From Streptomyces sp. CB01881 (GTDB lineage: Bacteria; Actinomycetota; Actinomycetes; Streptomycetales; Streptomycetaceae), in the NCBI RefSeq assembly GCF_002953255.1, contig NZ_CP026498.1, positions 1,659,291 through 1,723,290 of the forward strand: a stretch of 64,000 bases of DNA, read 5' to 3'. Positions 9,164-17,985 of the stretch are shown here, piece after piece (positions within the stretch are counted from its first letter, which is position 1; every line of letters starts with the position of its first letter). The notes beneath the pieces are model-generated. The model did not search any database, had not been told where the DNA came from, and saw nothing but the letters and a program-made list of their open reading frames with translations. Position numbers and translations under genes: made by a program.

Positions 9164-10252
9164 TCACCTCTCTCGTACCACCACGAATTCGGCGAGCGCG
9201 ACGAAGTGCTCGCGCACCACGTCGGGCATGGGCACCTCGTCCAGGGCGGCGAGGGCAGTCGTGTGCTGGCGGCGGGCCTCCTCCTGTGTCCAGGCGCGGC
9301 CTCCGGCCTGCTCGATCAGGGCGGCGCGGGCGGCCAGCTCGGGCTCGCTCTCCTCGCCGCGGCCCTTCGGGTCGGCCAGTTCCTCGGCGAGCCGGCGGGA
9401 CGCGGCGCCGCCCTCGGCGAGGGCGGCGGCGACCGGCAGGGACTTCTTGCGCTGGCGCAGGTCGCCCCAGTGCGGCTTGCCGGTGACCTCGGTGGCGCCC
9501 CAGATGCCGAGCAGGTCGTCCACCGCCTGGAAGGCCAGGCCCAGGTGGTGGCCGTAGCGCTGGAGGGCGTCCGAGACGCGGTCGTCGGCGCCGGCCAGGA
9601 CGGCGCCGATGGCGGAGGCGGCGGCGAGCAGGGCCGCGGTCTTGCCGCCCTCCATCTCCAGGCACTCGGCGACGGTGACGCTGTCGCGCTGCTCGAAGGC
9701 GACGTCCCTGGCCTGCCCGTCGATGAGCCCGCGGGTGGCGGTGGTGAGCAGCCGGACGGCGCGCGCGGCGTCGGCGGCGCTCGCCCCGCCGCTCACACCG
9801 GCGTCGAGCAGCACCTCCGTACCGAGTGTCGCCAGGGCGTCGCCGACCAGGATCGCCTGGGCCGGTCCGAAGACCGTCCAGGCGGTGGCCCGGTGCCGTC
9901 TGGTCTCGTCACCGTCCATCAGATCATCATGGAGCAGGGAGAAGTTGTGCACCAGTTCAACGGCCACTCCCCCGGGCACACCGGCCTCGGCCGGAGCGCC
10001 GACGGCCTGGGCGGAGAGCAGCGCCAGGGCCGGGCGGACGGCCTTGCCGCCGTCCCCGGCGGCGGGCGTGCCGTCCCGGTCGATCCAGCCGAAGTGGTAG
10101 GCGGCGACGGTGTCCATCGGTGCGGCCAGGCGCGCGGCGGCGGCCTTCAGCGGCGGGGTGCAGAGCTCGCGGCTGAAGGCGAGCAGCTCCGGCACCGAAA
10201 CCGGTTCGGCGTGCGCCGTGCCTCCGACGGCAGTGCCGGTGCGTGACTCCAC
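9164..10252 (-). CDS. Trans-polyprenyl diphosphate synthase (farnesyl type)
   Basis: This 362-aa all-trans prenyltransferase has the first Asp-rich motif in HDDLMDGDETRR (108-119) and the second region as AFQAVDDLLGIWG. GGKAVRPALALL binds the diphosphate. Placed between hpnE and shc, it most likely makes farnesyl diphosphate for HpnD/HpnC. Chain length cannot be read with certainty. I chose the GTG at 10252 because a GGGAGAGG-like ribosome site precedes it and the family's N-terminal helix begins shortly after. The frame upstream of it is antisense to hpnE. Confidence 0.9.
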   Translation of the reverse strand: MESRTGTAVGGTAHAEPVSVPELLAFSRELCTPPLKAAAARLAAPMDTVAAYHFGWIDRDGTPAAGDGGKAVRPALALLSAQAVGAPAEAGVPGGVAVELVHNFSLLHDDLMDGDETRRHRATAWTVFGPAQAILVGDALATLGTEVLLDAGVSGGASAADAARAVRLLTTATRGLIDGQARDVAFEQRDSVTVAECLEMEGGKTAALLAAASAIGAVLAGADDRVSDALQRYGHHLGLAFQAVDDLLGIWGATEVTGKPHWGDLRQRKKSLPVAAALAEGGAASRRLAEELADPKGRGEESEPELAARAALIEQAGGRAWTQEEARRQHTTALAALDEVPMPDVVREHFVALAEFVVVRER

Positions 10253-10377
10253 GTGCGTTCCCTCTCCCTGGTGGTGCCGGGCCGCACGGGACGGCCGGGC
10301 GCTGGCGATGTCGATGAGACCGGTGCGGACGGCGGGGCCGGCGGCTCTCGCGGGGTCACCGGCGGCGGGGCCCCGCG

Positions 10378-11811
10378 TCACCTGGGCCACCTCCCGTCGC
10401 CGCGGTCCACGGGAAGGTGGGTGCCGGCGGCGGCGAGCGCGGCATCGGCCGCGGCGTGGCCGCTGCGGACGGCGCCCTCCATGGTCGCGGGCCACCCGGT
10501 GGCCGTCCACGCGCCGGCCAGCAGCAGGCCGGGGACCTTCGTCCGGGCGGTCGGGCGCAGGGCCGCGGTGCCCGGCGCCGGGTCGAACGTGGCGGTGCGC
10601 TCGCGGGTGACGAAGAAGTCCAGTACCCCGGCCCCGCCGGCGGCGGGAAGCAGCCGGGCCAGCTCCGGCAGGTAGCGGCGGCGCAGCTCCGCGACGGGCA
10701 GGTCGATCTCGTCCTGGACGGCGGACTGCGAGAGCGCCAGGTACTGGGCGCCGGGGTGGGCCCGGCCCAGCTCGGTGCCGGCCAGGCCGGAGTGCGCGGT
10801 GCGGTCGAAGACCCACTGCACCGGCGAGCCGAGCGCGGCGAAGAAGGGGCGGCGCAGCACCTTGCGGTCGTAGACGACGTGCACGTTGAGGATCGGTGCG
10901 GTGCCGAAGCCGGCGAGCCGGTCCTGGCCGTCGACGGCGTCCGGCGGCAGCAGGGCGGCCGCGGTGTCCTGGGCGCCGGCCAGCACCACGGTGTCGGCGG
11001 TGAGGAGCTCGCCGCCCTCCAGCCGGACGGCGTGCTGCGGGCTGGCGGGCTTGAGCTCGGCGACGCGGGCGCGCAGCAGCACCTTGACCCCGGCGCGCTC
11101 CAGCTCGGCGAGCGCCCGGTCGTGGTGGATCGTGCCGAGCGGGACGGCGGCCGTGCCGATGTCGGAGGCCCCCGGGTCGGAGAGCAGGCCGGTCTTGAAG
11201 ACCATCGCGGCCAGCGCCAGCGACACCTGGTCGGCGCGGGCGTTCAGGGTGGCGACGCCGACGAGGTCCCAGAGGGCGGCGATGGTCCGCGCGTTCTGGC
11301 CGTTGCCGCGCAGCCAGTCGCCGAACGAGACGGCGTCCAGTGCCGGGTCGGCGAGGTCGAGGCTCTGGAGGGCCAGTGCGCCGCGGACCACCCGGGCCCG
11401 GTCGGCCGGGCCCAGGTGCGGGTAGCGGGCCAGGCTGCCCGCCAGGTGCAGCGGGACGGGCAGGCCGGCCCGGCGGAGCCGGCCGAGCGTGCGCACCGGC
11501 GCCCCGGCGGGCCCGGAGACCCCGAGCACCGGGACGTCGAGCCGGTCCTGGAGGTGGACCAGCCGGGCCGCGCCGAGCCGGTCGAGCAGGCCGCGGTAGG
11601 CGGTGCAGCAGCGCAGGTAGACGTGCTGGCCGTTGTCGACGGTCAGCTCGCCGCGTTGGAAGGAGAAGGCCAGCCCGCCCAGCCGGGGGCGGCCCTCGAC
11701 CAGGGTGACCCGGTGGTCGGCCTCGGCCAGCCGCAGCGCGGCGGTGATGCCCGCCAGGCCGCCGCCGACCACAACGGCGGCCGGGCGCGCGGCATCGGCT
11801 CGCCCGGTCAT
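10378..11811 (-). CDS. hpnE: Hydroxysqualene dehydroxylase HpnE (FAD)
   Basis: This 477-aa flavin amine-oxidase/phytoene-desaturase family protein has the dinucleotide motif VVGGGLAG (16-21), then LVEGRPRLGG, and a C-terminal GLLLAGAWTATGWPATMEGAVRSG FAD strand. In the HpnCDE route it reduces hydroxysqualene to squalene. A 142-base gap separates it from hpnD and 125 bases lie before the prenyltransferase gene, the two largest spaces in the upper operon. Confidence 0.92.
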   Translation of the reverse strand: MTGRADAARPAAVVVGGGLAGITAALRLAEADHRVTLVEGRPRLGGLAFSFQRGELTVDNGQHVYLRCCTAYRGLLDRLGAARLVHLQDRLDVPVLGVSGPAGAPVRTLGRLRRAGLPVPLHLAGSLARYPHLGPADRARVVRGALALQSLDLADPALDAVSFGDWLRGNGQNARTIAALWDLVGVATLNARADQVSLALAAMVFKTGLLSDPGASDIGTAAVPLGTIHHDRALAELERAGVKVLLRARVAELKPASPQHAVRLEGGELLTADTVVLAGAQDTAAALLPPDAVDGQDRLAGFGTAPILNVHVVYDRKVLRRPFFAALGSPVQWVFDRTAHSGLAGTELGRAHPGAQYLALSQSAVQDEIDLPVAELRRRYLPELARLLPAAGGAGVLDFFVTRERTATFDPAPGTAALRPTARTKVPGLLLAGAWTATGWPATMEGAVRSGHAAADAALAAAGTHLPVDRGDGRWPR

Positions 11812-11953
11812 CGGCCCTCCCCCTCGTGTCCGGCGCCCGGCCTCGTCCCGGCCGGGGCGCTCGTGGTCGACTTCGTGTCCGTCGCGGTGGACAACACCGG
11901 CCCACCCATCAGTGATTCCCCGCTGACACAGCGTGACAGAACTGCCGTGAGAA

Positions 11954-12856
11954 TCAAGAACGCCCCCCGGCGAGCCCGGAAAGGGCGACGTACGCCTTCT
12001 CCCAGCCCGGCAGTGAGACCCGGCCGCGCAGGACCGACTCCGGGTCGGCGGCGATCCGGCCGAGCAGCCGGTGGTAGATGCCGGCCATCGCCGCGGTGCA
12101 GGCCCGGCTGCGGCGGTCCAGCATCGGCAGCAGCCGCAGGCCCTCCTCGAAGGCCGCCTGGGCCCGCGCGGCCTCGAACGCCACCAGACCGGTGAAGTCC
12201 GCGCCGACCGGCGGTTTGGGCAGCGCGAAGCCCTGCTCGCAGCCGAACCGGACGAGGTCCTCGGCGGGCAGGTACGTCCGGCCGTTCAGGGCGTCCTCAC
12301 GCAGGTCGCGCAGGATGTTGGTGAGCTGGAGGGCCAGGCCCAGGGTGTCGGCGTACTGCGCGCCGCGCTCCGGGTCGTCGCAGCCGTACACGCCGAGCGA
12401 GAGCCGGCCGATCGCGCCCGCGACGCAGCGGCAGTAGACCTGGAGCTCCTCGTACGTCTGGTACTCGGCGCCCTTGAGGTCCATCTCGACGCCGTCGATC
12501 AGCTCGTCGAAGCCGCCGAGCGGGATCGGGAAGCGCCGGGCGGCGTCCGCCAGGGCGACCTTGATCGGGTCGGTGTCGTCCTCGGCGACCCGTCCGGTGC
12601 GGACCTCGTCCAGCAGCTCGCGGGTGCGCAGCAGTGCCTCGGCCTTGCGGTCGGCGGGGAGGTCCCCGTCGCCGATGTCGTCGACCCGGCGGGCCAGGGC
12701 GTACAGGGCGGACATGGCCAGCCGCTTCGGCTCCGGCAGCAGGCGGATGCCGTAGCTGAAGTTGCGGGCCTGCAGTCCGGTGACCGCCTCGCAGTACCGG
12801 TACGCCGCCATGACCTGTGCCGACGCCAGTGGTGATGCCGCCACTCGGGCGTTCAC
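11954..12856 (-). CDS. hpnD: Presqualene diphosphate synthase HpnD
   Basis: This 300-aa squalene/phytoene-synthase-fold protein has two Asp-rich motifs: ARRVDDIGDGD near the N-terminus and LTNILRDLREDALNGRTYLP in the second half, the classic prenyltransferase signature. It joins two farnesyl diphosphates to presqualene diphosphate. It starts at a GTG that overlaps the stop of hpnC (GTGA at 12853-12856), so the two synthases are translationally coupled. Confidence 0.93.
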   Translation of the reverse strand: MNARVAASPLASAQVMAAYRYCEAVTGLQARNFSYGIRLLPEPKRLAMSALYALARRVDDIGDGDLPADRKAEALLRTRELLDEVRTGRVAEDDTDPIKVALADAARRFPIPLGGFDELIDGVEMDLKGAEYQTYEELQVYCRCVAGAIGRLSLGVYGCDDPERGAQYADTLGLALQLTNILRDLREDALNGRTYLPAEDLVRFGCEQGFALPKPPVGADFTGLVAFEAARAQAAFEEGLRLLPMLDRRSRACTAAMAGIYHRLLGRIAADPESVLRGRVSLPGWEKAYVALSGLAGGRS

Positions 12857-13866
12857 CTTCCCTTCGCGAAGATTGCCGCCGCCTTCGCTGCGAGGCGGCG
12901 CTTGTCCGGCTTCGCCTGCTGGGCGAGCACGTCGTACCCGGCGTCCTCGATGGCTGCCAGGGCCGCGTACCCGCCGGCGGTGAATCCCGCCAGGAGCAGT
13001 CGGAGCCTCCCCCGAACCGTACCTACCAATGGCGCGCCGCGGTCGAGCAGGGTGCGGGCCCGAGCGGCCTCGAAGGCGATCAGCTCCCGGACGGCGCCGT
13101 CGGCGCTCGGGGCGGCGAGGTCCTCCTCGGTGACGCCGAACCGGGCCAGGTCCTCGGCCGGGAGGTAGATCCGGCCGCAGGCGAGGTCCTCGGCGACGTC
13201 CTGGAGGTGCTCGACCACCTGGAGGGCGGTGCAGACGGCGTCGGAGAGTTCGATCCGCTCCGGGGTGGAGACGCCCGCGATGGACAGCACCAGGCGGCCC
13301 ACCGGGTCGGCGGAGAGCGTGCAGTAGCCGAGCAGGTCCTGGTAGGTGGCGTAGCGGGCGGTGGTCTGGTCCACCCGGTTGGCCTCGATCAGCCGGCGGA
13401 ACGGCTCCGGGGTCAGCCCGTGCCGGTCCACCAGCGGGACGAGGGGGCGCAGCAAGGGGTGCCTGGGGGCCTCGGCGGTGCCGGGGTGCAGGGCGGCCTC
13501 GAACACCCGGTCGAGGTCCCGCTCCAGCCCGTCGAGCAGCGCGAGGCGGAAGGCCGTCTCGGCCGGACCCGGCGGGCCCGGCTGGGCCGAAGGAGTGGTC
13601 GCGGGGGCGTCCCCGGGGGTGCCGGGGGGCCGCTCGTCGATCCCGAGCAGGCGGGCGGCGCCGGCCGGGTCGGCCAGGTCGCCGTCGCCGACGTCGTCCA
13701 CCAGGCGGGCGAAGCCGTAGACGGCCATCAGGTCGCCGCGCCAGGCCGCGGGCAGGAAGAAGGGGGCGACCGGGAAGTTCTCCGCGCTCGCCTTGTCCAG
13801 CGTCACCCCCGCTGAACGGTCCACTGGCTCACTACTGGGCTGGGCCGAAGCCGACACTGATGTCAC
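12853..13866 (-). CDS. hpnC: Hydroxysqualene synthase HpnC
   Basis: This 337-aa squalene-synthase-fold protein has ARLVDDVGDGDLAD as motif 1. Its second motif region reads LQVVEHLQDVAEDLACGRIYLP, where the usual DxxxD carries a His. That is typical of HpnC, which turns presqualene diphosphate into hydroxysqualene. It is the first gene of the hopanoid operon. The likely start is a GTG at 13866 with GGGGGA upstream. Its N-terminus has a short Ser/Ala-rich leader before SAENFPVAPFFLP. Confidence 0.93.
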   Translation of the reverse strand: MTSVSASAQPSSEPVDRSAGVTLDKASAENFPVAPFFLPAAWRGDLMAVYGFARLVDDVGDGDLADPAGAARLLGIDERPPGTPGDAPATTPSAQPGPPGPAETAFRLALLDGLERDLDRVFEAALHPGTAEAPRHPLLRPLVPLVDRHGLTPEPFRRLIEANRVDQTTARYATYQDLLGYCTLSADPVGRLVLSIAGVSTPERIELSDAVCTALQVVEHLQDVAEDLACGRIYLPAEDLARFGVTEEDLAAPSADGAVRELIAFEAARARTLLDRGAPLVGTVRGRLRLLLAGFTAGGYAALAAIEDAGYDVLAQQAKPDKRRLAAKAAAIFAKGR

Positions 13867-14224
13867 TCCCCCGTTCTACACCGCTCGGTACGACCGGCCC
13901 GAGTCGGACACGCGTCCGATACCGGGAGTCCCGTCCGGCACACCACCCCCGCGACTTACAGCCTTGCACCACCGACCGCGCCGGGAAAGAGCGCCCCACC
14001 CGGCGCGCGGGGCGCTCACCCGCCCGGCGGCGGGCCACCCGGGGCGCTCCGGGGGTGCGCAGGGGCGCACGAGGGGGGCGCTCCGGCAGCCTCCGGGGCC
14101 GTTCACGGGGGCACCACAGGGGCACCACGGGGGGCGGGGCCGGGGAGGCGGGGTCCGGGCCTCCGGAGGGCCGGGGAGACGGCACGGAGCCCGCGGCGCG
14201 GGGCAGGGAGGGGCGGGCCGGGCA
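13867..14224. other. Intergenic region ahead of the hopanoid operon
   Basis: No gene is supported here. The first 100 bases next to hpnC are less GC-rich and must hold the operon promoter, including a palindrome at 13904-13919. The rest (about 13970-14220) is extremely G+C-rich, with runs of GGGGCG that translate only into low-complexity peptides on either strand. Confidence 0.6.
13904..13919. promoter_or_regulatory. Palindrome upstream of hpnC
   Basis: TCGGAC-ACGC-GTCCGA has perfect 6-bp arms and a 4-base spacer, 38 bases upstream of the hpnC start. Position and symmetry suit a regulator site for the hopanoid operon. No regulator gene is adjacent, so the partner is unknown. Confidence 0.4.
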
Positions 14225-14273
14225 CGACGGAGGGCCGGCGGCCGGGCTGCCCCGGGCCACCGGCCCTCCGTCG
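14225..14273. terminator. 14-bp hairpin terminator after the ABC ATPase gene
   Basis: CGACGGAGGGCCGG (14225-14238) pairs exactly with CCGGCCCTCCGTCG (14260-14273). It lies 15 bases past the stop of the minus-strand ATPase gene and marks the end of the polymer operon. Confidence 0.8.
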
Positions 14274-14288
14274 CGGGTCAAAAAGGCG

Positions 14289-15098
14289 CTACGGCCGCTC
14301 GCCGCGCTCGTAGCGGCCCACGACCTCGTCGGTCGGGCCGTCCATCACCAGCTCGCCGGCCTCGATCCAGATGGTCCGCTCGCAGACCTCGCGGATCGAG
14401 TTGTTGTCGTGGCTGACCAGGAAGACCGTACCGGCGGACCCGCGCAGCTCGTCGATCCGCTTCTTGCTGCGCTGCTGGAACGCCTGGTCGCCGGTGGCCA
14501 GCGCCTCGTCGATCAACAGCACGTCGTGGGTCTTCGCCGCCGCGATGGAGAACCGCAGGCGGGCGCCCATGCCGGAGGAGTAGGTGCGCATCGGCAGGGA
14601 GATGAAGTCGCCCTTGTCGTTGATGCCGGAGAAGTCGACGATCTCCTGGTAGCGCGCCTTCACCTGGGCGGGCGTCATGCCCATCGCCAGGCAGCCGAGG
14701 ATGACGTTGCGCTCACCGGTGAGCTCGTTCATCAGGGCCGCGTTGACGCCCAGCAGCGAGGGCTGGCCGTTGGTGTAGATGCCGCCCTTCTCGGTCGGCA
14801 GCAGACCGGCGATGGCGGCGAGCATGGTCGACTTGCCCGAGCCGTTGGAGCCGATCAGGCCGATCGCCTCGCCCTTGTAGGCGGTGAAGCTGATGCCCTT
14901 GACCGCGTGCACCTCGCGCACGCCGGCGCCGCGCTTGCGGCTGAGGATGCGGCTCACCGCGGAGGTGGCGCTGCCCTTGCCGGAGCCGGCGCCGTGCACC
15001 CGGTAGACGATGTGCACGTCGTCGACGACGACGGTGGGTTCGCGGGCCACGTCGGTGTCCTGCACGGCCCGGCCCTTTCGCAGATCGGTGTCAGCCAC
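14289..15098 (-). CDS. Polysaccharide/teichoic-type ABC exporter, ATPase (TagH/Wzt-like)
   Basis: This 269-aa ABC ATPase has Walker A GSNGSGKS (83-90), signature YSSGMGARLRFS, Walker B DVLLIDEALATGD and switch His in VFLVSHD. The divergent signature with MGARL and the inserted N-terminal domain are typical of the TagH/Wzt/RfbE group that powers export of lipid-linked polymers. It starts at GTG 15098 and overlaps the permease gene by 8 bases. It is the last gene of a six-gene operon, so the cargo is probably the product of the upstream enzymes. Confidence 0.92.
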   Translation of the reverse strand: MADTDLRKGRAVQDTDVAREPTVVVDDVHIVYRVHGAGSGKGSATSAVSRILSRKRGAGVREVHAVKGISFTAYKGEAIGLIGSNGSGKSTMLAAIAGLLPTEKGGIYTNGQPSLLGVNAALMNELTGERNVILGCLAMGMTPAQVKARYQEIVDFSGINDKGDFISLPMRTYSSGMGARLRFSIAAAKTHDVLLIDEALATGDQAFQQRSKKRIDELRGSAGTVFLVSHDNNSIREVCERTIWIEAGELVMDGPTDEVVGRYERGERP

Positions 15099-16032
15099 GG
15101 CCGTACTCCTCCTCGGCCTTCCAGAAGAAGACGTATCCGATCACGAACATCGCGATGGCCCAGCCGATGCCGTAGAGCCACTGGTGCGGCGGGAGCACCT
15201 GGTGCTGGGGGATGTGCTTGTTGTAGATGACGGGCGCGAAGGCGTGCCGGACCAGGTCCATGTAGACCGACGCCGGGTTGAGCTGCATCACCTTCTGCCA
15301 GACCGGCGGCCAGCCGTTGATCTTGTCCTGGATGCTGAACATCACGCCGGACAGGAACATCCAGGCCCGCATCGCGAACGGGATCAGCTGCGAGATGTCG
15401 CTGGTCTTGGCACCGATCCGCGCCATGACCAGGGCCACGCCGGTGTTGAACATCGACTGCAGGAGCAGCGCCGGGAGCACCGCCAGCCAGGTCCGGCCCG
15501 GGGAGATCCCGCTGGCCAGCACCACACCGACCAGCACCACCATCGAGATCATCAGCTGCTGGAGCTGGATCACGGTGAAGGCGATGGGCAGCGAGGCCCG
15601 CGGGAAGTGCAGCGCGCGGATCAGGCCGAGGTTGTCGGAGATCGCCCGGGTGCCGGACTGGACCGCGTTCTGGGTGAACTGGAAGACGAAGACGCCGATG
15701 CAGAGCCAGGCGGTGTAGGTTCCGGCCGGGAAGCCGTCCTTGCTCTTCAGGATCACACCGAAGACCAGGTAGAACACCGCGCAGTTGAGCAGCGGGGTCA
15801 CCACCTGCCAGAGCTGGCCGAGCTTGGCGTCGGTGTACTGGGCCACCAGGCGGGCGGTGGCGAAAGCCCAGATGAAGTGCCGCCGGGCCCAGAGCTGCTT
15901 GGTGTAGGCGATGAGGCCCGGCCGTCTGCCGCTCACTGCCAGACCGTACTTGTCCGCAAGCTGCTTGGGGGTCAGGCCCGCGTCTGCCCCCCTCGGGGCT
16001 GAGAGGCTGACGGGTTCACTCACTGTCGACAC
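15091..16032 (-). CDS. Polysaccharide/teichoic-type ABC exporter, permease (TagG/Wzm-like)
   Basis: This 313-aa ABC-2 permease has an amphipathic N-terminal region, then about six membrane segments (for example TPLLNCAVFYLVFGVIL and LMISMVVLVGVVLASG) and a C-terminal helix before WKAEEEYGRG. I chose the GTG at 16032 because GAAGGA precedes it and a longer frame upstream encodes only Arg/Pro-rich sequence. It pairs with the ATPase that overlaps its 3' end. Confidence 0.92.
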   Translation of the reverse strand: MSTVSEPVSLSAPRGADAGLTPKQLADKYGLAVSGRRPGLIAYTKQLWARRHFIWAFATARLVAQYTDAKLGQLWQVVTPLLNCAVFYLVFGVILKSKDGFPAGTYTAWLCIGVFVFQFTQNAVQSGTRAISDNLGLIRALHFPRASLPIAFTVIQLQQLMISMVVLVGVVLASGISPGRTWLAVLPALLLQSMFNTGVALVMARIGAKTSDISQLIPFAMRAWMFLSGVMFSIQDKINGWPPVWQKVMQLNPASVYMDLVRHAFAPVIYNKHIPQHQVLPPHQWLYGIGWAIAMFVIGYVFFWKAEEEYGRG

Positions 16033-16160
16033 ATTCGTCCTTCGCGCGGGATCGGGTCGGGGCGGGCCGGTCGGCGGGGGTCCGCCGGCCTTGCGCCGAG
16101 GGGGATCCACTGGGATCACGGGGGGAATCCGGCCGGTGTGTGGCCACCGGCCGCAGCGAT

Positions 16161-16198
16161 CGGCCGACCGCACGGCTGTGCAACCGTGCGGTCGGCCG
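16161..16198. terminator. Perfect 15-bp hairpin between GT2 and the exporter
   Basis: CGGCCGACCGCACGG (16161-16175) pairs exactly with CCGTGCGGTCGGCCG (16184-16198) around an 8-base loop. It lies 21 bases past the GT2 stop and before the exporter permease. It may split the operon into a synthesis part and an export part. Confidence 0.75.
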
Positions 16199-16219
16199 GC
16201 CGTATGGTCATCGGACAGG

Positions 16220-17137
16220 TCAGATGACCGGTGGCCGGCCCAGCCTGGTCAGTCGCCAAACGGTACGCCATCGCATGGGCCGCCGCGTACCGCAGGGTTC
16301 GCGCCAGCCCGCCCGGAACCCGCCCCACCAGGCCTTGAGCGCCTCCGGGGAGGGGCGGCGGGCCAGGGTGAGCAGGAACCAGGTTCCCAGGTAGAGAGGC
16401 ATGAACAGGGCCGGAAGGTTCCGTCGGGCAAGCCAAACCCTGTTGCGGGCCACGTTGTGGAAGTACGAGGCGTGCCGGGCGGGCGAGGTGGTCGGGTGGT
16501 GCAGGACCACGTCCGCCCGGTAGTCGATGGCCCAGCCGGCGTCCAGCGCGCGCCAGGCGAGGTCGGTCTCCTCGTGCGCGTAGAAGAACTCGGCGGGCAG
16601 CTGGCCGGCCTGCTCGAACACCGCGCAGCGCACGGCGCTGGCACCGCCCAGGAAGGTGGTCACCCGGGAGGAGCGCAGCGGGTCGCTGGCGCGCAGCCGG
16701 GGGACGTGCCGGCGCTGGGTGACACCGGTGTCCGGGTCGGCGATCCGGAAGCTGACGATGCCGAGCTCCGGGTCGCCGGTGAACGCCTCGCGCAGCAGCC
16801 GGGCGGAGTCGGTGCCCGGCAGCCGGCCGTCATCGTCCAGGAAGAGGACGGCGTCGACGTCCCGGCCGTCCTTGCCGAACAGCTCGATGCCGACGTTGCG
16901 GCCGCCCGGGATGCCGAGGTTCTCCGGCAGCTCGACGGCCCGCACGTCCGCCGGGAGCGCCGGCAGCGGGGCGCCGTTGGCGACCACGGCCAGCTCCACC
17001 GCGGGGCCCTCCTGGGCGCGGACGGACTCGATCAGGGCGTTCAGCTCGTCCGGGCGGTTGCCCATGGTGATGATGACCGCGCCCAGCCGGAAGGTGTCGG
17101 GGGCGCCCGCCCGGGTGGGCTCCGTCACGGCGCTCAC
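16220..17137 (-). CDS. Family 2 glycosyltransferase
   Basis: This 305-aa GT-A fold enzyme has the N-terminal strand LGAVIITMGNRPDELNALI, PENLGIPGGRNVGI (the nucleotide-sugar loop typical of rhamnosyl/galactofuranosyl-like GT2), the metal-binding LFLDDDG (Asp 101-103) and FYAHEETDLAWR as catalytic-base region. The C-terminus is hydrophobic and basic (LGTWFLLTLARR). It starts at a GTG that overlaps the stop of the CDP-alcohol transferase (GTGA). It likely adds sugars to the polymer or lipid made by the operon. Confidence 0.9.
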   Translation of the reverse strand: MSAVTEPTRAGAPDTFRLGAVIITMGNRPDELNALIESVRAQEGPAVELAVVANGAPLPALPADVRAVELPENLGIPGGRNVGIELFGKDGRDVDAVLFLDDDGRLPGTDSARLLREAFTGDPELGIVSFRIADPDTGVTQRRHVPRLRASDPLRSSRVTTFLGGASAVRCAVFEQAGQLPAEFFYAHEETDLAWRALDAGWAIDYRADVVLHHPTTSPARHASYFHNVARNRVWLARRNLPALFMPLYLGTWFLLTLARRPSPEALKAWWGGFRAGWREPCGTRRPMRWRTVWRLTRLGRPPVI

Positions 17138-17985
17138 CGGAGCCTGCTGGACAGGACGATGCTCAGCAGGTGCAGCACGGTCTGCAGCATGGCGATCGCG
17201 GCCAGGACGACCACCGCGATCCGGGTGAAGAAGAGGCCGCCGTGCACCGCGTCCGCGACGCCCGCGGCGAGGATGAACAGCGAGGCCTCGACCGCGCCGA
17301 CCAGCCGGTGGAACTTGAGCAGGGACGCCGCCCGGCGGGCCTTGGCCACGCCGGCCGAGCGCGGCACCGAGGCGCTGTCCTCGACCGCCGTCATCCCGCT
17401 GCGGGCACGGGCCACGTCGACCAGGTCGGTCTCGGACTTGATCAGGATGGCGCCGAGCGCGGCCAGCGTGCCGAGGAAGGCCCACTCCCAGTGGGAGCCG
17501 CCGCCCTCGCGGTGCAGCAGGTCGGTGGCGCGCAGGCCGAGACCGGTCAGCAGCGCCGCCTCGGACATGTAGTGGCCGACCCGGTCCAGGTAGACGCCGG
17601 TGAGCGAGGTCTGCCGGCGCCAGCGCGCCACCTCGCCGTCGACGCAGTCCAGCAGCAGGTAGACCTGGATGAGCAGGGCGCCGAGGACCGCACCGGCCAG
17701 ACCGGGGACGACCAGCGCAGCACCGGCCAGAATGCCGGTGAACATCATCAGGTAGGTCAGGCCGTTGGGCGTGATCGCCGTGACGGTGGAGAGCACGCGG
17801 GTGATCCGCAGCGAGATCTTCCGCATGTAGAGGCGGCCGGCCCAGTGCTCGGCGCTGCGGCGCTGGAGCATGCCCTCCGGGTGGATCACCGCGCGCAGCT
17901 CCTCGATGGAGGGGCGGCGGGTCAGGTCCACCGGGGCCGGGGAGGAGCCCTTCGTGGAAGGCTCAGCTGTTGACGGCTTGGACAT
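17134..17985 (-). CDS. CDP-alcohol phosphotransferase with D-to-H change in the motif
   Basis: This 283-aa integral membrane enzyme has the CDP-alcohol phosphatidyltransferase signature: D113, D116-G117, A120-R121, G130 and D134. The last position, normally Asp, is His138 (LDRVGHY). The family moves a phospho-alcohol from a CDP-alcohol to an acceptor hydroxyl. About six hydrophobic segments are visible. I prefer the ATG at 17985 (23-base overlap with the upstream gene) over a TTG at 18036. With a cytidylyltransferase and a glycerol-phosphate dehydrogenase-like gene upstream, it probably uses the CDP-polyol they make. Confidence 0.88.
   Translation of the reverse strand: MSKPSTAEPSTKGSSPAPVDLTRRPSIEELRAVIHPEGMLQRRSAEHWAGRLYMRKISLRITRVLSTVTAITPNGLTYLMMFTGILAGAALVVPGLAGAVLGALLIQVYLLLDCVDGEVARWRRQTSLTGVYLDRVGHYMSEAALLTGLGLRATDLLHREGGGSHWEWAFLGTLAALGAILIKSETDLVDVARARSGMTAVEDSASVPRSAGVAKARRAASLLKFHRLVGAVEASLFILAAGVADAVHGGLFFTRIAVVVLAAIAMLQTVLHLLSIVLSSRLR

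Noticed and set aside
10253..11905. N-terminal extension of the prenyltransferase frame upstream of 10252
   Set aside because: This part lies in another phase of hpnE and codes Arg/Pro-rich sequence. The polyprenyl synthase domain begins after the GTG at 10252.
13960..14220. Short open frames in the G-rich gap between hpnC and the exporter ATPase
   Set aside because: All give low-complexity Gly/Arg/Pro peptides without ribosome sites. The segment is better seen as non-coding.
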